DNA of 64,000 nucleotides from Neofusicoccum parvum (taxonomy: Eukaryota > Ascomycota > Dothideomycetes > Botryosphaeriales > Botryosphaeriaceae), in NCBI GenBank assembly GCA_020912385.1, contig CP087206.1, positions 3,286,001-3,350,000 of the forward strand. The letters are read 5' to 3'. A program made the position numbers and the translations under genes. The notes under the pieces were generated by a model. It searched no databases and was not told the DNA's origin. It worked only from the letters and a program-made list of their open reading frames with translations. Position 1 is the stretch's first letter. Each line of letters opens with the position of its first letter. Positions 1-12,100 of this stretch are shown in pieces.

Positions 1-2
1 GG

Positions 3-239
3 CGCAATGCACCAAAGGAGGTACAGCAACCGTACGTCGAGGAGGCGAACAGGCTCAAGGAAGCTAGCGCCACAGCGGCGGCGGAGTACAAGGAGAAGTC
101 AGCCATCTGGGAGAAGGGGGCTGCACGTATTCGGACGGATTTAATGGCCAATAGTTCCGCAAAGGGCGAGTTCTTCAGCGGTAAGACAACGATCGAAAAT
201 GGCGGGACTGGTAGGCGGGACCGGCGCTTCGTGTCTTAG
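3..239 (+). CDS. 3' end of a truncated gene, possibly HMG-box-like
   Basis: The frame starting at base 3 is open from the window edge to TAG at 237-239, giving 78 residues of a C-terminus. The segment PKEVQQPYVEEANRLKEA followed by a charged, Ala/Glu/Lys-rich helix and IWEKGAARIRTDL resembles the last helix of an HMG box, as in mitochondrial HMG proteins, but that is only a visual match. A plausible GTAAGA donor follows base 180 and a TTAG acceptor ends at 239. If that 59-nt intron is real, the protein instead continues from 240 to a TAG near base 350 with a hydrophobic end. I cannot decide between the two. The 5' part lies outside the window. Confidence 0.4.
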   Translation, partial: RNAPKEVQQPYVEEANRLKEASATAAAEYKEKSAIWEKGAARIRTDLMANSSAKGEFFSGKTTIENGGTGRRDRRFVS

Positions 240-2204
240 CATTCGCATATGGGATCGTCGGCTGGGTGTGGCATCGGGTTTGCTTTGTTTTGCTGCTAAA
301 TGAGCAGCTGGTTGTTCCGTGTATTTCTACGGTGTAGCATTCTCTGCACGTGTGGTGAGATGGGTCAGGCGCATGGCACGTTTTCGCTCGTGGATTTGCA
401 TGTCAGGCGTTTGCATTATTGGTGGCGGGGTCAGCAATCGTATCGTTTGTAGACAATAATCGTGTGATTGGCCAGAAAGTCACCGCACCAGGGCATTGGC
501 AGGCGAAGCAGTCATCCGTATATGAGTTGCGTATTGCTTTCTGGACGTTCACGTTCGGATGGATGCTCCATGTCCCGGTGTGGGCCACGCTACCGTTGTG
601 CCGTTACAATGCGCAAACGAGCCTTGCACAGAGAGGTGCTCCAGCCAGCGGCTAGCGCGAACACAATCTCGACAAGGCTGACCTGACCAAAGATCGCGAT
701 TGGCCGCGCGGAGTTGAGGTATTCATCTGCACAGCATAGCTGGGACCGATCTTCGCAAGCACGCTTGCCTCCGGACAGATGCTTAGCATCCGCGCGCAAT
801 TTCGCTTGCCGACCGCAGTGCGCGCTAGTCGGCGGCTGCAAGAAAAATCTGTAGCGTGGCGGTCTGGCTGGAAGTGTGGTCAGCTAGTAGTAGGCACCGA
901 GGTCACGATGTCAACGGTCACGACGTCATCGGTGCAGAGGGGTCTTGCAGCCGATGGCTACCTAGCGCGCGCACCCCAGCCTCAGCGAGACGGACCATGT
1001 GGAGTCGACGCATCCGTCCAGACGCAAATGCTCCAGGACATAAGCCACAGTCAAGCGGCCGCATGCTTCGACTCCCCCTGCAGCCGCGCGTGCGGAGAGC
1101 GGGTTTCGCCCTTGCCGTGCCGGCTGCAGCGCCCGTTCTTGCAGTCGCGGTCTGGCCGCCCGGCGAGCCAGGCGCCAGGCACCACCGCCGGTCGCGATGC
1201 AGCAGATGGTTCCTGGTCACGTCATCTGTATTGCGCACACGCGAAAACCCAGGGCCGTGGATAGCGCAACGTGGAAAAACAAACGTCGAGGCGAAGGTTC
1301 CATTAGGCTTCCCGGGGCGGCGGTATCATCGATCAGCAAGGCGGATTGACCCCCGCTTTGGCGGCAGCGGGCGTGTGGGAGGGGGCCGGGCGGAGCAGCA
1401 GATTCGCTGTCACACGCCGGCTGCAGCGCAAGGGTCCGCGAGCTAGACGGGGCGCGGACGCGAGCCTCCGCCGTTCGAGACGACCGCCGGGGCGGCGTGG
1501 GCGCAGCGTGGGGAGCGGCGCGCAGGCGCAGGCTGCAGATGCCGCAGTGCATATTAGGCTGCATTGGCGGCGCCGACGTCCAGCAGCGGCCGCGTGTGTT
1601 CTGGCAGCCAGCCCTGGCGGCCGGGCGTTACAGTTGCAGCGCAGAGCTCGGCGTCCCCACAGCCATCGCCTGTCGCTTTCGCGTCCTGCCGCCAGGTGCG
1701 CGGTGACGGGTGACTGGCTGGCAGGCGTCGCACCGGCGGCCTGCACCGCGGCATCAGTGCGCGCGAGGATCTTGTCCCCACCGGGCACTCGCACCCGTTT
1801 TGGCGGCGCGGAGAACGCCCATGGAAGCTTCACTCGCAGGAAGATGCCGTCCGAGGCTGGGGGCGTTGCCGATGCGAGGCGTTCTTACGTGGGCTCTGGC
1901 TCCGGCAAAAACGCGCTGTGCCGCAGGCTGGCGTTGACCTGATGGAACATCGAGTCCATGACAGCCCGCTACTGCCCCAGGCGCCCCTCCTCGTCCTCCC
2001 GCGCGCTCCTCTCCGCCGTTAGGTGATTACGCATCGACACGTCCCTCGTTTGCTCGACCTCAGCCCACCCATGCTGCGCGCGCCCACGTCCGCCCTCGCC
2101 CCGTCCGGCCTGCCTGTCTACACCATCGCAGCACCCGAAACGGACCCTGCTGCCCCGAGCAGCGAGCGCAGCGCATCGCCGCGCCAGCACCACCCAGCGC
2201 CGCC
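240..2204. other. GC-rich gene-free stretch upstream of the deubiquitinase
   Basis: About 2 kb with overlapping open frames on both strands, all rich in Arg, Ala, Pro and Cys and with no recognisable domain, as expected by chance in GC-rich DNA. The last few hundred bases probably hold the promoter and 5' leader of the following gene. No repeat or RNA gene was recognised. Confidence 0.5.
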
Positions 2205-4999
2205 ATGACTTCGTTCTTCGGAAGGCTGCGGTCCAATGCGGTGAGCTGCCTCTGCCTGACCTCCCCCGGCTGCGAATGGCGCGCCCGCTGACTGCGTCAT
2301 TGCTGTCCCCAAGCCCCCCGCGAGCCCGTCGACGGCCGTTGCGCCGGCGAAGAAGGACCCCAACGCGCCGCAGCCCACGCCGCTCGAGAAGCTCCTCGCC
2401 GCCGACACGGGGCCCATCCGCCCCGACGGCAGCGACAAGTTCTTTGGATTTGAGAATGTAAGGCAATTGCGTCCCCGCCGCTCCTCGACGCCTCCAGCGC
2501 TGACTCGTCTCGCCGCATCCAGTTCGGAAGCACCTGGTACGCCGCCCGCAGCCCCAACAGCCCCCCACTGACGCACGCTCACCCTGTCGCCGCAGCTACT
2601 GCAACTCCATAATACAATGCCTCTACTACTCTACCCCCTTTCGAGAACAGGTCATCAACTTCCCCGTCCGCACCCCGCAGGACAGCCTGATAGACCGCAC
2701 CTCTGGCGGCCTGCCGCGCATAAACACCGACCTCTCGTCCGCCGGAGCAAATGGCCAGAAGAATGCGCTCTCGCCGACCAAGCAGCCCTCCTCGTCGCAG
2801 CTGGCGTCGCCCAAGAAATCAGGGGCCGGCCCAGGGGTGCCCGGCGGTCCGCCAGGTACCAAGCCCGAGGAAAATAAGGACTCGCCGGAATACAAGAAGA
2901 AACAGGCCATGGCCGCGGGACCAGTGCTGAACATGGACTGGGAGAATTCCAAGGCATACGGCATGCCCGAATCGCTATTTACGTCATTGAAGGACATCTT
3001 CGAGGCCATCATCGCGCACAGGTCACGCGTTGGCGTCGTGAGCCCTCAGAAGTTCCTGGAGATCCTGCGCCGCGAGAACGAGATGTTTCGGTCGGCCATG
3101 CACCAGGATGCCCACGAGTTCCTGAACCTTCTTCTCAATGAAGTCGTCGAAAACGTTGAGCAGTTCTCCAGGCAGGCACAGCAGCAGCAGATCGAACACG
3201 AGTCGGCTGAGCAGAACGGAGAGTCCGACTCAGGCCTGGCCGTTGCTATGTCTCCCGTAATAAACTCGGTCTTTAAGAGTAATGCAACGAGCAACACGGG
3301 CTGGGTCCATTCGCTCTTCGAGGGCACGCTCACGTCGGAAACGAGATGTTTGACGTGCGAGAACGTGTCACAGCGCGACGAAGCTTTCCTGGATCTCTCG
3401 GTCGACCTGGAACAGAACTCCTCTGTCACGTCCTGCTTGAAGAGGTTTTCGGAAGAAGAAATGCTGTGCGAGCGCAACAAGTTCCATTGTGACAACTGCG
3501 GCGGCCTGCAGGAGGCGGAGAAGCGTATGAAAGTGAAAAGATTACCACGGATATTGGCGTTGCATCTTAAAAGGTTCAAGTACACGGAGGACATGCAGCG
3601 ATTACAAAAGTTGTTTCATAGAGTTGTCTACCCCTACTACCTTCGTCTTTTCAACACCACCGACGACGCCGAGGATCCCGACCGCTTGTACGAGCTTTAC
3701 GCTGTTGTCGTCCACATTGGGGGTGGAGCGTACCATGGCCACTATGTATCCATCATCAAAACAGAAGACCGTGGCTGGCTATTGTTCGACGACGAGATGG
3801 TGGAGCCTGTGGACAAGGCCTACGTGCGAAATTTCTTTGGCGGGGAAAATGTCCTAGCATGCGCGTACGTGCTGTTCTATCAGGAGACCACCGAGGAGGC
3901 GATGCGCAAAGAGCAGGAATCGGAAGGGTTGGACGCGACCACTACCACGGTGTCTGTGCCACTGGAACCAGTGACCACGCCGGTCAAGACGGAGGAACCT
4001 CCTGTGAATGGCCATGTGTTCACCCCGGTGACACCAGTGGAAGAGGAGAGGGAATTTGTCAGTCTCGATCACGCCGCATCCGCGCCACCACCACTGTCGC
4101 AATCCCCGCCACCGAGGCCCGCCTCACAACCACCGCTAGAACACGTCAACACTTTCGGAGGTCAGCCGACCCTCAAGACAAAATGGAGCGAATCTTTCCG
4201 AATCAATCATCGCGACAAGGAAAAGCTTCGGGAGGAGAAAGAACGCAGAGCGTCGGTCAAGGCAGCGGAGAAGGAGCAAGAGAAGCTAGCGAAGGCCCAG
4301 CGGAAGGAAGAAGAAGTGAAGCGGAAGGAAGCGGAACACAAACGCCGGGATATGTACAAAAAGCAAGAAGACGAGATGCGCGCTGTCATCGCTGCCAGCA
4401 AGGCCTCGGCCAAAGAAGAAGAAAAGACTCGTCGCGGCAGCACAGCTCCAAATGCCCGCCACACTTCTCCACCCCCAGCTGTTCCCAATGGTGGCGCTCA
4501 CCGGGAAGAGTCCGATGCCGGCGTTCCGCCCAACACAGCCAGCACGACTGCTCCTTCCTCCACCGGCAGCGAACCTACAGGCAAGCCTCCTAAAGAGAAC
4601 GGCCACAGTCGCCATATTCACGGCAGCAAGAGCATCAGTGGCGGCTTGAACCGCTTCCGCCACTCAAGCATCAGCCTGAGGCACAAACCCAAGTTCTTCT
4701 CTGGCTCGGGCAAGGATCACAACTTTGACGAAGCCCCACCCACGCCGACCCTGCCACCACAGTATGTGAATGAGCCACACACGCCCACGGCGGAAACTCC
4801 TCTCGCACCCACATTCGCGAGCCCCAAGTGGAATCCGGCGACGCCGGATCGTGGTGTGGACAGTGATGCCGGCGAGGGTAAAGACCTTCCACCGATTCCG
4901 CCGAAGGAAGGGAAAGAGGGCAAGAAGGAGAAGAAAGAGAAGAGCTATTCAAAGTTCAGCCTTGGACGAAAGAAGAGCAGCATGCTAGGATTTGGGTAA
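2205..4999 (+). CDS. creB: Ubiquitin carboxyl-terminal hydrolase of the CreB / USP12-USP46 family
   Basis: Four exons: 2205-2240, 2314-2457, 2523-2536 and 2596-4999, joining in frame to 865 aa. It is a cysteine protease that removes ubiquitin. In Aspergillus the family member CreB acts with the WD40 protein CreC in carbon catabolite repression. The Cys box reads FENFGSTCYCNS, with oxyanion Asn60 and catalytic Cys65. The Cys codon is split TG|C over intron 3. CLTC and CDNC form the zinc knuckle, [11 protein letters not shown] carries catalytic His447, and LLFDDEM gives the acidic residue. After the catalytic core come a charged coiled coil rich in Lys/Glu/Arg (4200-4430) and a disordered Pro/Ser tail, also typical of CreB. 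The box has GSTC where the subfamily usually has GNTC; the changed residue is not catalytic. Family assignment is firm; the CreB name rests on architecture. Confidence 0.9.
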
Positions 5000-5585
5000 G
5001 CTTCCTTTACCACTATATTTAGTGAAAATGTGGTCATAGTTGCGTGTTGCACTTCTATCTCTTCCCTGCGATGGCGATCGGGGAGGGTCTGCACTTGTTC
5101 TTTTCTTTCAGATGTCTACACTGATTTTGGACTGCTTTTTTTTTTTTTTTGTATAAGGAATGTCTATCTCCTTGTTGCGGCTGTTGTAGTCATCTGGCGG
5201 AGCTCTTATCCCGTCAGGTTAGAGGACCTTCGCTTTTGGACAGGAGAAGGAAGGCTCGTACTACATACGGGGAGGAAGAAGTTGGGTTGGGTAGACGAGA
5301 GCTGTGTATATCTGTCTGTCATTGGAGGGGTTTTCCTGCATGCATGTAAGAGGCTCCGATCCTCGCTTTTCCACATGCGACGCAGACGGGCTCACGATAG
5401 AAGAGTCGGGGCGACCGCTGCAAAAGAAGAAAACGGGGTTCGGCCTTCGAGTCTTTTCGCAGAAAGGGAGGAAACGAAAGACGCTGAGGGCCACATTTTG
5501 CATAAATACCACGGAGTGTCAAGGGTCGTTTCTCTTCCATTGAATGGGTCTGATTTTTGGATGGGTCACTTTGTTTCTGCTCTAT

Positions 5586-5588
<3 letters not shown>

Positions 5589-5617
<29 letters not shown>

Positions 5618-5618
5618 T
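5589..5618 (+). repeat. (CAT)10 microsatellite
   Basis: Ten perfect CAT units lie in the probable 3' flank of the deubiquitinase gene. No coding frame with a recognisable domain crosses it. Confidence 0.9.
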
Positions 5619-6066
5619 TCATGTTATCTTCAACTTTCACCAACCACATTTTTGCTTCATCTTCTCCACCTTCCTCTTCCCATTTTCGTCCTTCATCTTC
5701 TTACTCAAAGAACTGGTGACAAGCCGTATTTCCCACTGGCACGTATATCATGTACACTAGGAGAAAGACAAAATCTTACCTTTTTTTTTATTGCATATGC
5801 TGTCATCTACTTCTCCAAAAAGGAGGATACCGCTGCATTACTGGACCTATTCACTGCTGTCGCCCACGTTGACGTCTTGCACCACGTGCGAATTTGCATG
5901 TAAGCAACAGGCCATGCATGTTTAGCTATGATTAGTGCTGTTAAAACGTCCGCCCTTTAACCGTCCGCCTGCATCCCTGCATGCGGTTACAGAATAGTGT
6001 CGCCGCCGATGGCCAGCATCAAGACAACGCAACCTCTCAGCAGCCAAGCTCGGCTAGTTACGGAGA

Positions 6067-6248
6067 GTCGAATCATTCGTCCGGATAGGAGCGGCATTTT
6101 CGTCCGGGCGAATACAACAACTCCCTACATTGTGTTTGTACATACTTGTCTATGATGACTCGCGCTGACTAGCCATCGGCTACAGCGCTTGTTCATGTAC
6201 GCTGGTTTTTGAGCAAGCCGCAGATGAATCATTCAACTGCTCATGAGA
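6067..6248. repeat. Diverged inverted-repeat (MITE-like) element
   Basis: The left arm near 6067-6085 (TCGAATCATTCGTCCGGA) and the right arm near 6223-6240 (GATGAATCATTCAAC) are imperfect inverted copies, about 12 of 15 positions matching. The right arm runs on into CTGCTCATGAG. Nearly the same arm and flank (GAATGCTTCAACTGCCCATGAG) occur at 40.79 kb. Sharing of arm and flank suggests two old copies of one short non-autonomous element. No coding capacity and no clear target-site duplication seen. Confidence 0.35.
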
Positions 6249-9154
6249 GTTGTTTGCTTTTACTGATGGTAAACCTTCACCCGCTGACTGTCGACTGCAC
6301 CATTTACCTTCGTGAAGGGTGCACTCAAAGCTGTGGCAGCAAATAAATTTTCTTTTCTTTTCTTCTCTTTTCTGGTCTCGTGGACTGTTTGTCCCTCCTT
6401 ATTCGTGCATGTATTGCTGCATGCGGTGCGGGTCGGTCCAGACAGCGTGTGTTCGGTCGGAGCCGGATCCGAGGGGCCGGACGTGTGGGTGGTGTGTGTT
6501 ATGTGTTTCCCGTTGTTGCAATGATGACTGCATAATTATGGGATTTGGGCTGCATTTTTTTGGGGCTGGCGGTGAAAGGGCGTTGGGCATGTTCAGAAGT
6601 CGGCCCTGCATTTTCCCCCCCATCGTCATCAGAGTGGAGTTGAGTGAGTGACGATGCGAGACGATAACGGATAACGGCAAGGGCAATTCGGTGGGTAGGG
6701 TGTTTTGCATGTGCAAAAGCTGGCCAGCCAGGCGTGTTGCTTTCATCAGCATCACTTGCAAGGATTCATGTTTTTTTTAGGGTTATATTGCCTCGTTTGG
6801 AGAGGGCTGATCGCGATCGAGATCATCCCGTCAATAGTCTCGTTTCACCAGTTGATTGGCTGAAGGATTCTGTCAAATAGAACTCTGGGACGATCGAGTT
6901 CTTCGGTTCAAGCGACTGATTGGGAAGGTTCGGTAGGTTGCGAAATTGTGATGGGAGGGGCGCGTGGACGTGGGTGTCTCCTCTGCCACGGATCGGGCAG
7001 AGGCTGGCTTTTTAATATGGCGATAGCCGATCGGCCTCTCTTCTGCTCGTTTCCTCGGTACGGTCCGAAACAGGGGTATCTTATAACCTTTTTTCCGTCT
7101 TACGTCCTGCAGCGCCGCGACGGCATATGCTGGCGACGACTCGAGCACAGAGAACGCGCGGCTGTGGTCTGATTCCCCGTTAGAGATTAAAAAGGTGTCG
7201 ATCCATTGATTTGCCGCAAGTGCTCCAGACCTCTATTGGCTGGGTTGCAGATCCCCCGCTACTTATATTTCGTGTCTTCTTGAATCTTGTGTTTTTTATA
7301 GCACGCCCGTCAAACCGATCCACCCCCCTTCAATGCGTCGTAATACTCCGAGACTCCATGTACTAGTATGCCCAAATAACACGTTTAGCAGCGGCTCTCT
7401 GGTCGCTTAGAAGGTGACGATCGATGGAGCCATCATCCTAGTATGAGCTCGTAGAGGATGACCATGGTGTTGATGCCAATGAGTGGTACTGAAGTTGCCC
7501 GAGGGCAAACACGTCAGTCACGCCGTCTCCGTCAACAGTGTCTCGTATAGGGTGATTGTCCGTGGGGAAGGGACACGGCTTTATGCGCAGCACAACATTT
7601 GCCGATTGCCGTAAAAACGGCGCGTCCGAAATTTCGCTTCTTCAGCCGTGCATCGTGTTCGGAGGCTCTGTGCTCAATGTAGGGAGGGAAACGGGTGGTT
7701 TGACTCACTTCTCATCAGTGTCCGCACTGATGCGATGAGGTTTATCAGCTTCGCCTTGACGCTCTGTGTATCCTGTGCGCCGCCAAATCCGGGCTCGGCG
7801 GATTGGCCCCAGCCAACTGCAATCAGACGGGTGGTGTCAGCGCGGTTCCGCAGCGTGATGGCAATGGAATGTGGAAGTGGCGGGACGGCGGGGTGCGTGA
7901 GCAGCAGCTGTGCCCGGAGAGGGAGCAGCGGGGAGGCGAGACGAGAGGCGTTGCAGATATAACGGGCGGAAGAGGGCTTACTGCGGGCGAGGAAGCGGTC
8001 CTCGGAGAGCACGGCGATGGCGTTGACGAGCAGGACCGAGACTGGGCTGGGTCAGCGCAGGGCGCGCAGAGAGCGACGGGGCAGGTGCGCGTGCGTACCG
8101 TAGAAGAGGCCGCCCAGGCCGAAGAGCAGCATGGTGGTGGTGTCGGGGCGGTCCAGCAGAGGGCGGTGGTGCCAAGTGGCCGCAACACACGGACGCGGGT
8201 GGGGAGCACGTCGGGCACGGCAGCGGTCGCGTCAGCACGAGCGGGCGGCGGCGGGGCTGGGGCGACGCGGGCGGCGGCGCGGGTCTGGTGTGTCGGTGGC
8301 TGCTGGACGTGTGAGAGAGGCTCGACGGATTGCCGAAGAGGCAGCCAGGCCGTTGCGTCGGTTCTCCTCCACGCGGCCGCAAGCGCGCAGGGGTTGGGCC
8401 GGCTGACTCGCGCCCGCCCCGTTTTCGCAGCTGGTCCCTGGCCGGACGCTGCGCAGATCCTCGCCTCAGGCCCTTTGATTTTCGCCTCCAGCGCACCGCC
8501 GCTGCACCCGCAAGGGCGCGCCGGCTCCCTGCGTCTCAGGCAGCGTGCTGCCCGTTAGCCTGGCCGTGCCGGCAGCCAGCGCCCAGCGCCGGCGGTGCTG
8601 CGCTCCTGGCGCGCGCCCAACCACGCACCAGGGCCGTGGCTGAAAGCGGCTCGGAGGCCACTCCTGCGCCCTGAGCTCGACGTCATCGAGCATTGCTCGA
8701 CTCGCTCTGCGCGAACCACCGCGCTGCGCTCTGGCAGCGCTGATGCTGCGCTCGCTGCCCTAGCAGTCCCGGCCAGCGCACGCCCCGCGAGCGCTTCCTG
8801 CCCGAGTGCCCGCTCCAGCACCGCTGCCGCGCCCGCTGGGCTCCCCCAATTTGCCGCCATCGACACGCTCCAAGCAGCCCGATTCGACCACTCGCGCGCA
8901 CTGAATTCTAGACCACCGCCCGTCTCCCTAGCGTCCTCCACGCCTCCGCCCAGGCGCAAACACAGATCTCATCCTCTTTCAACGTCACTCCTCCAGCACC
9001 GCAGCCCGCCCGAAATATCCCACCACCGCCCATGTGCCCTGCGAAAAGACCCCGCCCCTTCGTGCGCCCGCCTTGACCGCCATCCCGAGTTGCCTGAGCG
9101 TCTGCCCGTCCGTGCTGCACCACGGCGGAGCATCCCAGTCGCTGCCACTTTATC

Positions 9155-12100
9155 ATGCGAAGGTCCACCCCGCCGCTGGACCTGTCCGCGGACGCTTCCC
9201 ACGCTCAGCACCGTCGCGATGCCGTCGAGTCCCGGCCCTCGACGCAGAGGACGCCCATGTCTCTGGCTGTCAACGATCTGTCTGAGCCAAGCGGCTACTT
9301 CGACCTGCATGATAAAGACCCCCCCTCGCCCGGCTCTGCCCATAGCGAGCCGCTGTCCATCATGATGCCGCCGACGCCGACCACCACCTCCATGGCTCTC
9401 GCCGCTCTGCAGTACCTGCCGGTGCCGCTGCTGGTTTTGTCGTCGCTGAAGACGGTCGTGCTGGCCAATGAAGCCATGGGCCGCTTGCTTGACCTTGACC
9501 GGTCCGCAAATGATGAGAAGGACAGGGATTCTGTGCAGACTGTCACCGACAAGCTGCACGGCCAGACCATGTCGGAGCTCGGCATCGACATGCTGCAGGA
9601 CGGCTCCCCAATCTGGATTAGCTGGGAGGTAAGGCGGTCGTACGGCGTCAGCCATCACAATGCACGCAGGCTAATATTGCCAGGATTTCCTCGACTCCGT
9701 CTGGAACCAAGCGCACGGAGACGCTGACAACAGCGTTGCCGAAGAAACGAATGAATCCAAGCAAACCACGCCGACGTTGGCGCCGAAGACAAGCACGCTG
9801 CCGTCTCAATCCAAACCCACGCTACCAAGGCTGAGCAAGTCGAACCTAGCCCGGACCACGGTGCACGATGTATCGGTCGACGTGATTATCTCTCTCCACA
9901 GGTCCACCAGCACGCCTCGTCCCTCGCCGCCGAAGGATGCTAGAAGGTTAAAGCCTCGGCCAGAGAGTAACGCGATTCAGGCCACTATGATCGTTTCCGT
10001 CTGGAACGTGGAAGACGTCCAATATTTCACTCTAACTTTCACCAGCACAAAGTCGAACGCGAGCATTTCTGAATCAAAACCCTCAAGCCGCACTGTAATT
10101 CGTACATCCGCTGGTATCAGGAAATCTCCGGGCTCCGGTTCGAGTTCCTCTTCGGGAAGGCGCTCGCATCACAGCTCCAACCCCGGCTCGGCTATCGTGT
10201 CCCCCACAACCTTTCCTCCGCAGTTCCCTCCCCACGGGCCTCCTTCTAGAAGCGGAGACCAGTCAACGCCCTCGCTGTTCATGAAGGCTACGCAGATGAA
10301 AGATGCCATTCTCAACTCCATTGCCATGCCGGCCTACGCTATGTGGAAAGACGAGAAGTTTGGCATTCCAAATAGAGCAATGCTAAGGTTTTTGCCGAAC
10401 GAGGGCGAAGATGCTCCGATGGATCAACGGGAGTTTCTGGGGCTGTTCCAGGCTTTCACGGAGGACTTTAAGCGCCAGCTTGAGATTGACGAGTTTCCTA
10501 TTGTTCAAGTCTGCCGTACCCGAGCGCCAGTCACGCAAAGGCGTGTAGGGATGTTTATTCCGGACACGGGTGAGCGAAAGGTCTACGAGATTGTCGGGGA
10601 GCCGATTTTGGACGACAGGACTGAAGAGTTTCTTGGAGCCATTGTGATCTTCAAGGATGTCACCGAATACACGAAGCGAATTGCGGAGCAAATCGAAGAG
10701 AACGAGAGGCAATTCGAATATATCACTAACCTAATCCCAATTATGGTCTGGACAACAAGACCGAACGGCGACCATGATTGGTTTTCGCAGAGATGGTATG
10801 ATTATACTGGGCTCACCGAAGAGCAATCTCTGGGTAAGGGCTGGAAACTGCCTTTCCATGATGATGACATGTTTGACACGGGCAAACGCTGGCAGCATTC
10901 TCTAGCGACTGGTGTAAGTGGCTGCGGGTTCTTGAAGATGCCAATACTGATAACGTACAGGAAGTGTACAACACCGAATACCGCTGTAGGCGCTACGATG
11001 GCGAGTGGAGATGGATGCTTGGCCGCGCCGTCCCGTTCCGTGATGATAGCGGCAAGATTGTCAAGTGGTTCGGCACCTGTACAGACATACACGAGCTAGT
11101 TGAACTTCGTGAATCAGCAAAGCAAATGCGGGAGCAGTTGCTTCGAGTGCTTGAACACGCTCGCGTCACGCTCTGGGCAATCAACCGCGACAGGAAACTC
11201 ATCTTGCTTGAAGGCGGCATCGTCAACGACTACTCCCACGTCACCATGGAAAAAATTGGCACGGACATCTACGACCTTTTCAGCAGAAACGAAGCTGGCC
11301 GGAAGACTTTGCCCGAACTAAAGAACAAAATCGACCGCATCATAGACGGTGAGGGTACTGACGAGGTGGTCGAAATGCAATTCGATGGGAACAACCGCTG
11401 GTACAGGACTCGTGTCGTACCGTTGATGGTAACGTCCCGCCAGGCTGGCATTGAGAAAGACTCGTACATCGATGGCGTCATAGGCGTGAGTATGGACATA
11501 ACTGGTACGTCATCGATCAGCGCTTCTTGCATCTTTGTTCCTAACATTCTACACAGAGGTCCGCAAGCGACAAGAAGAACTTCACGCGCAGGAGAAGGAA
11601 AATCACAAACTCATTGCAAATGCTGTCGCGGCCAAGGAGGCAAGCAGGATGAAGAGCCAGTTCCTTGCCAACATGTCTCACGAAATCCGCACGCCCATTG
11701 CAGGAGTGATCGGCATGAGTGAGCTCCTGCTTGACACAAAGCTGGACCAAGAGCAAAGAGATTGCGCTGAAAATATTCAACGTTCAGCCAATGGATTGCT
11801 CACGGTAATCAACGACATTCTTGATCTTTCTAAAGTCGAATCGGGACGACTTGATGTTGAAGAGGTTCAGTTCAGTCTTTCGGTGGTTCTCCGAGACGTC
11901 AACAAGATGATGGCTTTTGCTGCCGTTCGAAAGAACATCAGCTATGAGAGCAGTATCCCGCCTGAGATAGAGCGAGACCTGAAGGTTATGGGCGACCCGG
12001 GCCGGTTGCGTCAGATCTTGACCAACCTACTCACTAACTCCATCAAATTCACCTCCGAGGGTCACGTCAGCCTCTCGGTAACGGTTACGAGCGATACCGA

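Larger units (their letters stand above)
5000..9154. other. Long intergenic region between deubiquitinase and histidine kinase
   Basis: About 4.2 kb without a supportable gene. The first part will contain the deubiquitinase 3' UTR. It includes a 15-T run (5136-5150), a CAT trinucleotide repeat and a diverged inverted-repeat element (6067-6248). From about 7.8 kb the DNA becomes GC-rich and pyrimidine-rich toward the kinase start, as expected of a long promoter and leader. Short frames here show no domain. Confidence 0.5.

Noticed and set aside
1346..1942. Plus-strand frame of 198 codons and an overlapping minus-strand frame
   Set aside because: Arg/Ala-rich on both strands with no motif or splice support.
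7803..8558. Plus-strand frame of 251 codons upstream of the kinase
   Set aside because: Gly/Ala/Arg/Gln-rich, low complexity, overlapped by long frames on the other strand. Probably kinase promoter and leader.
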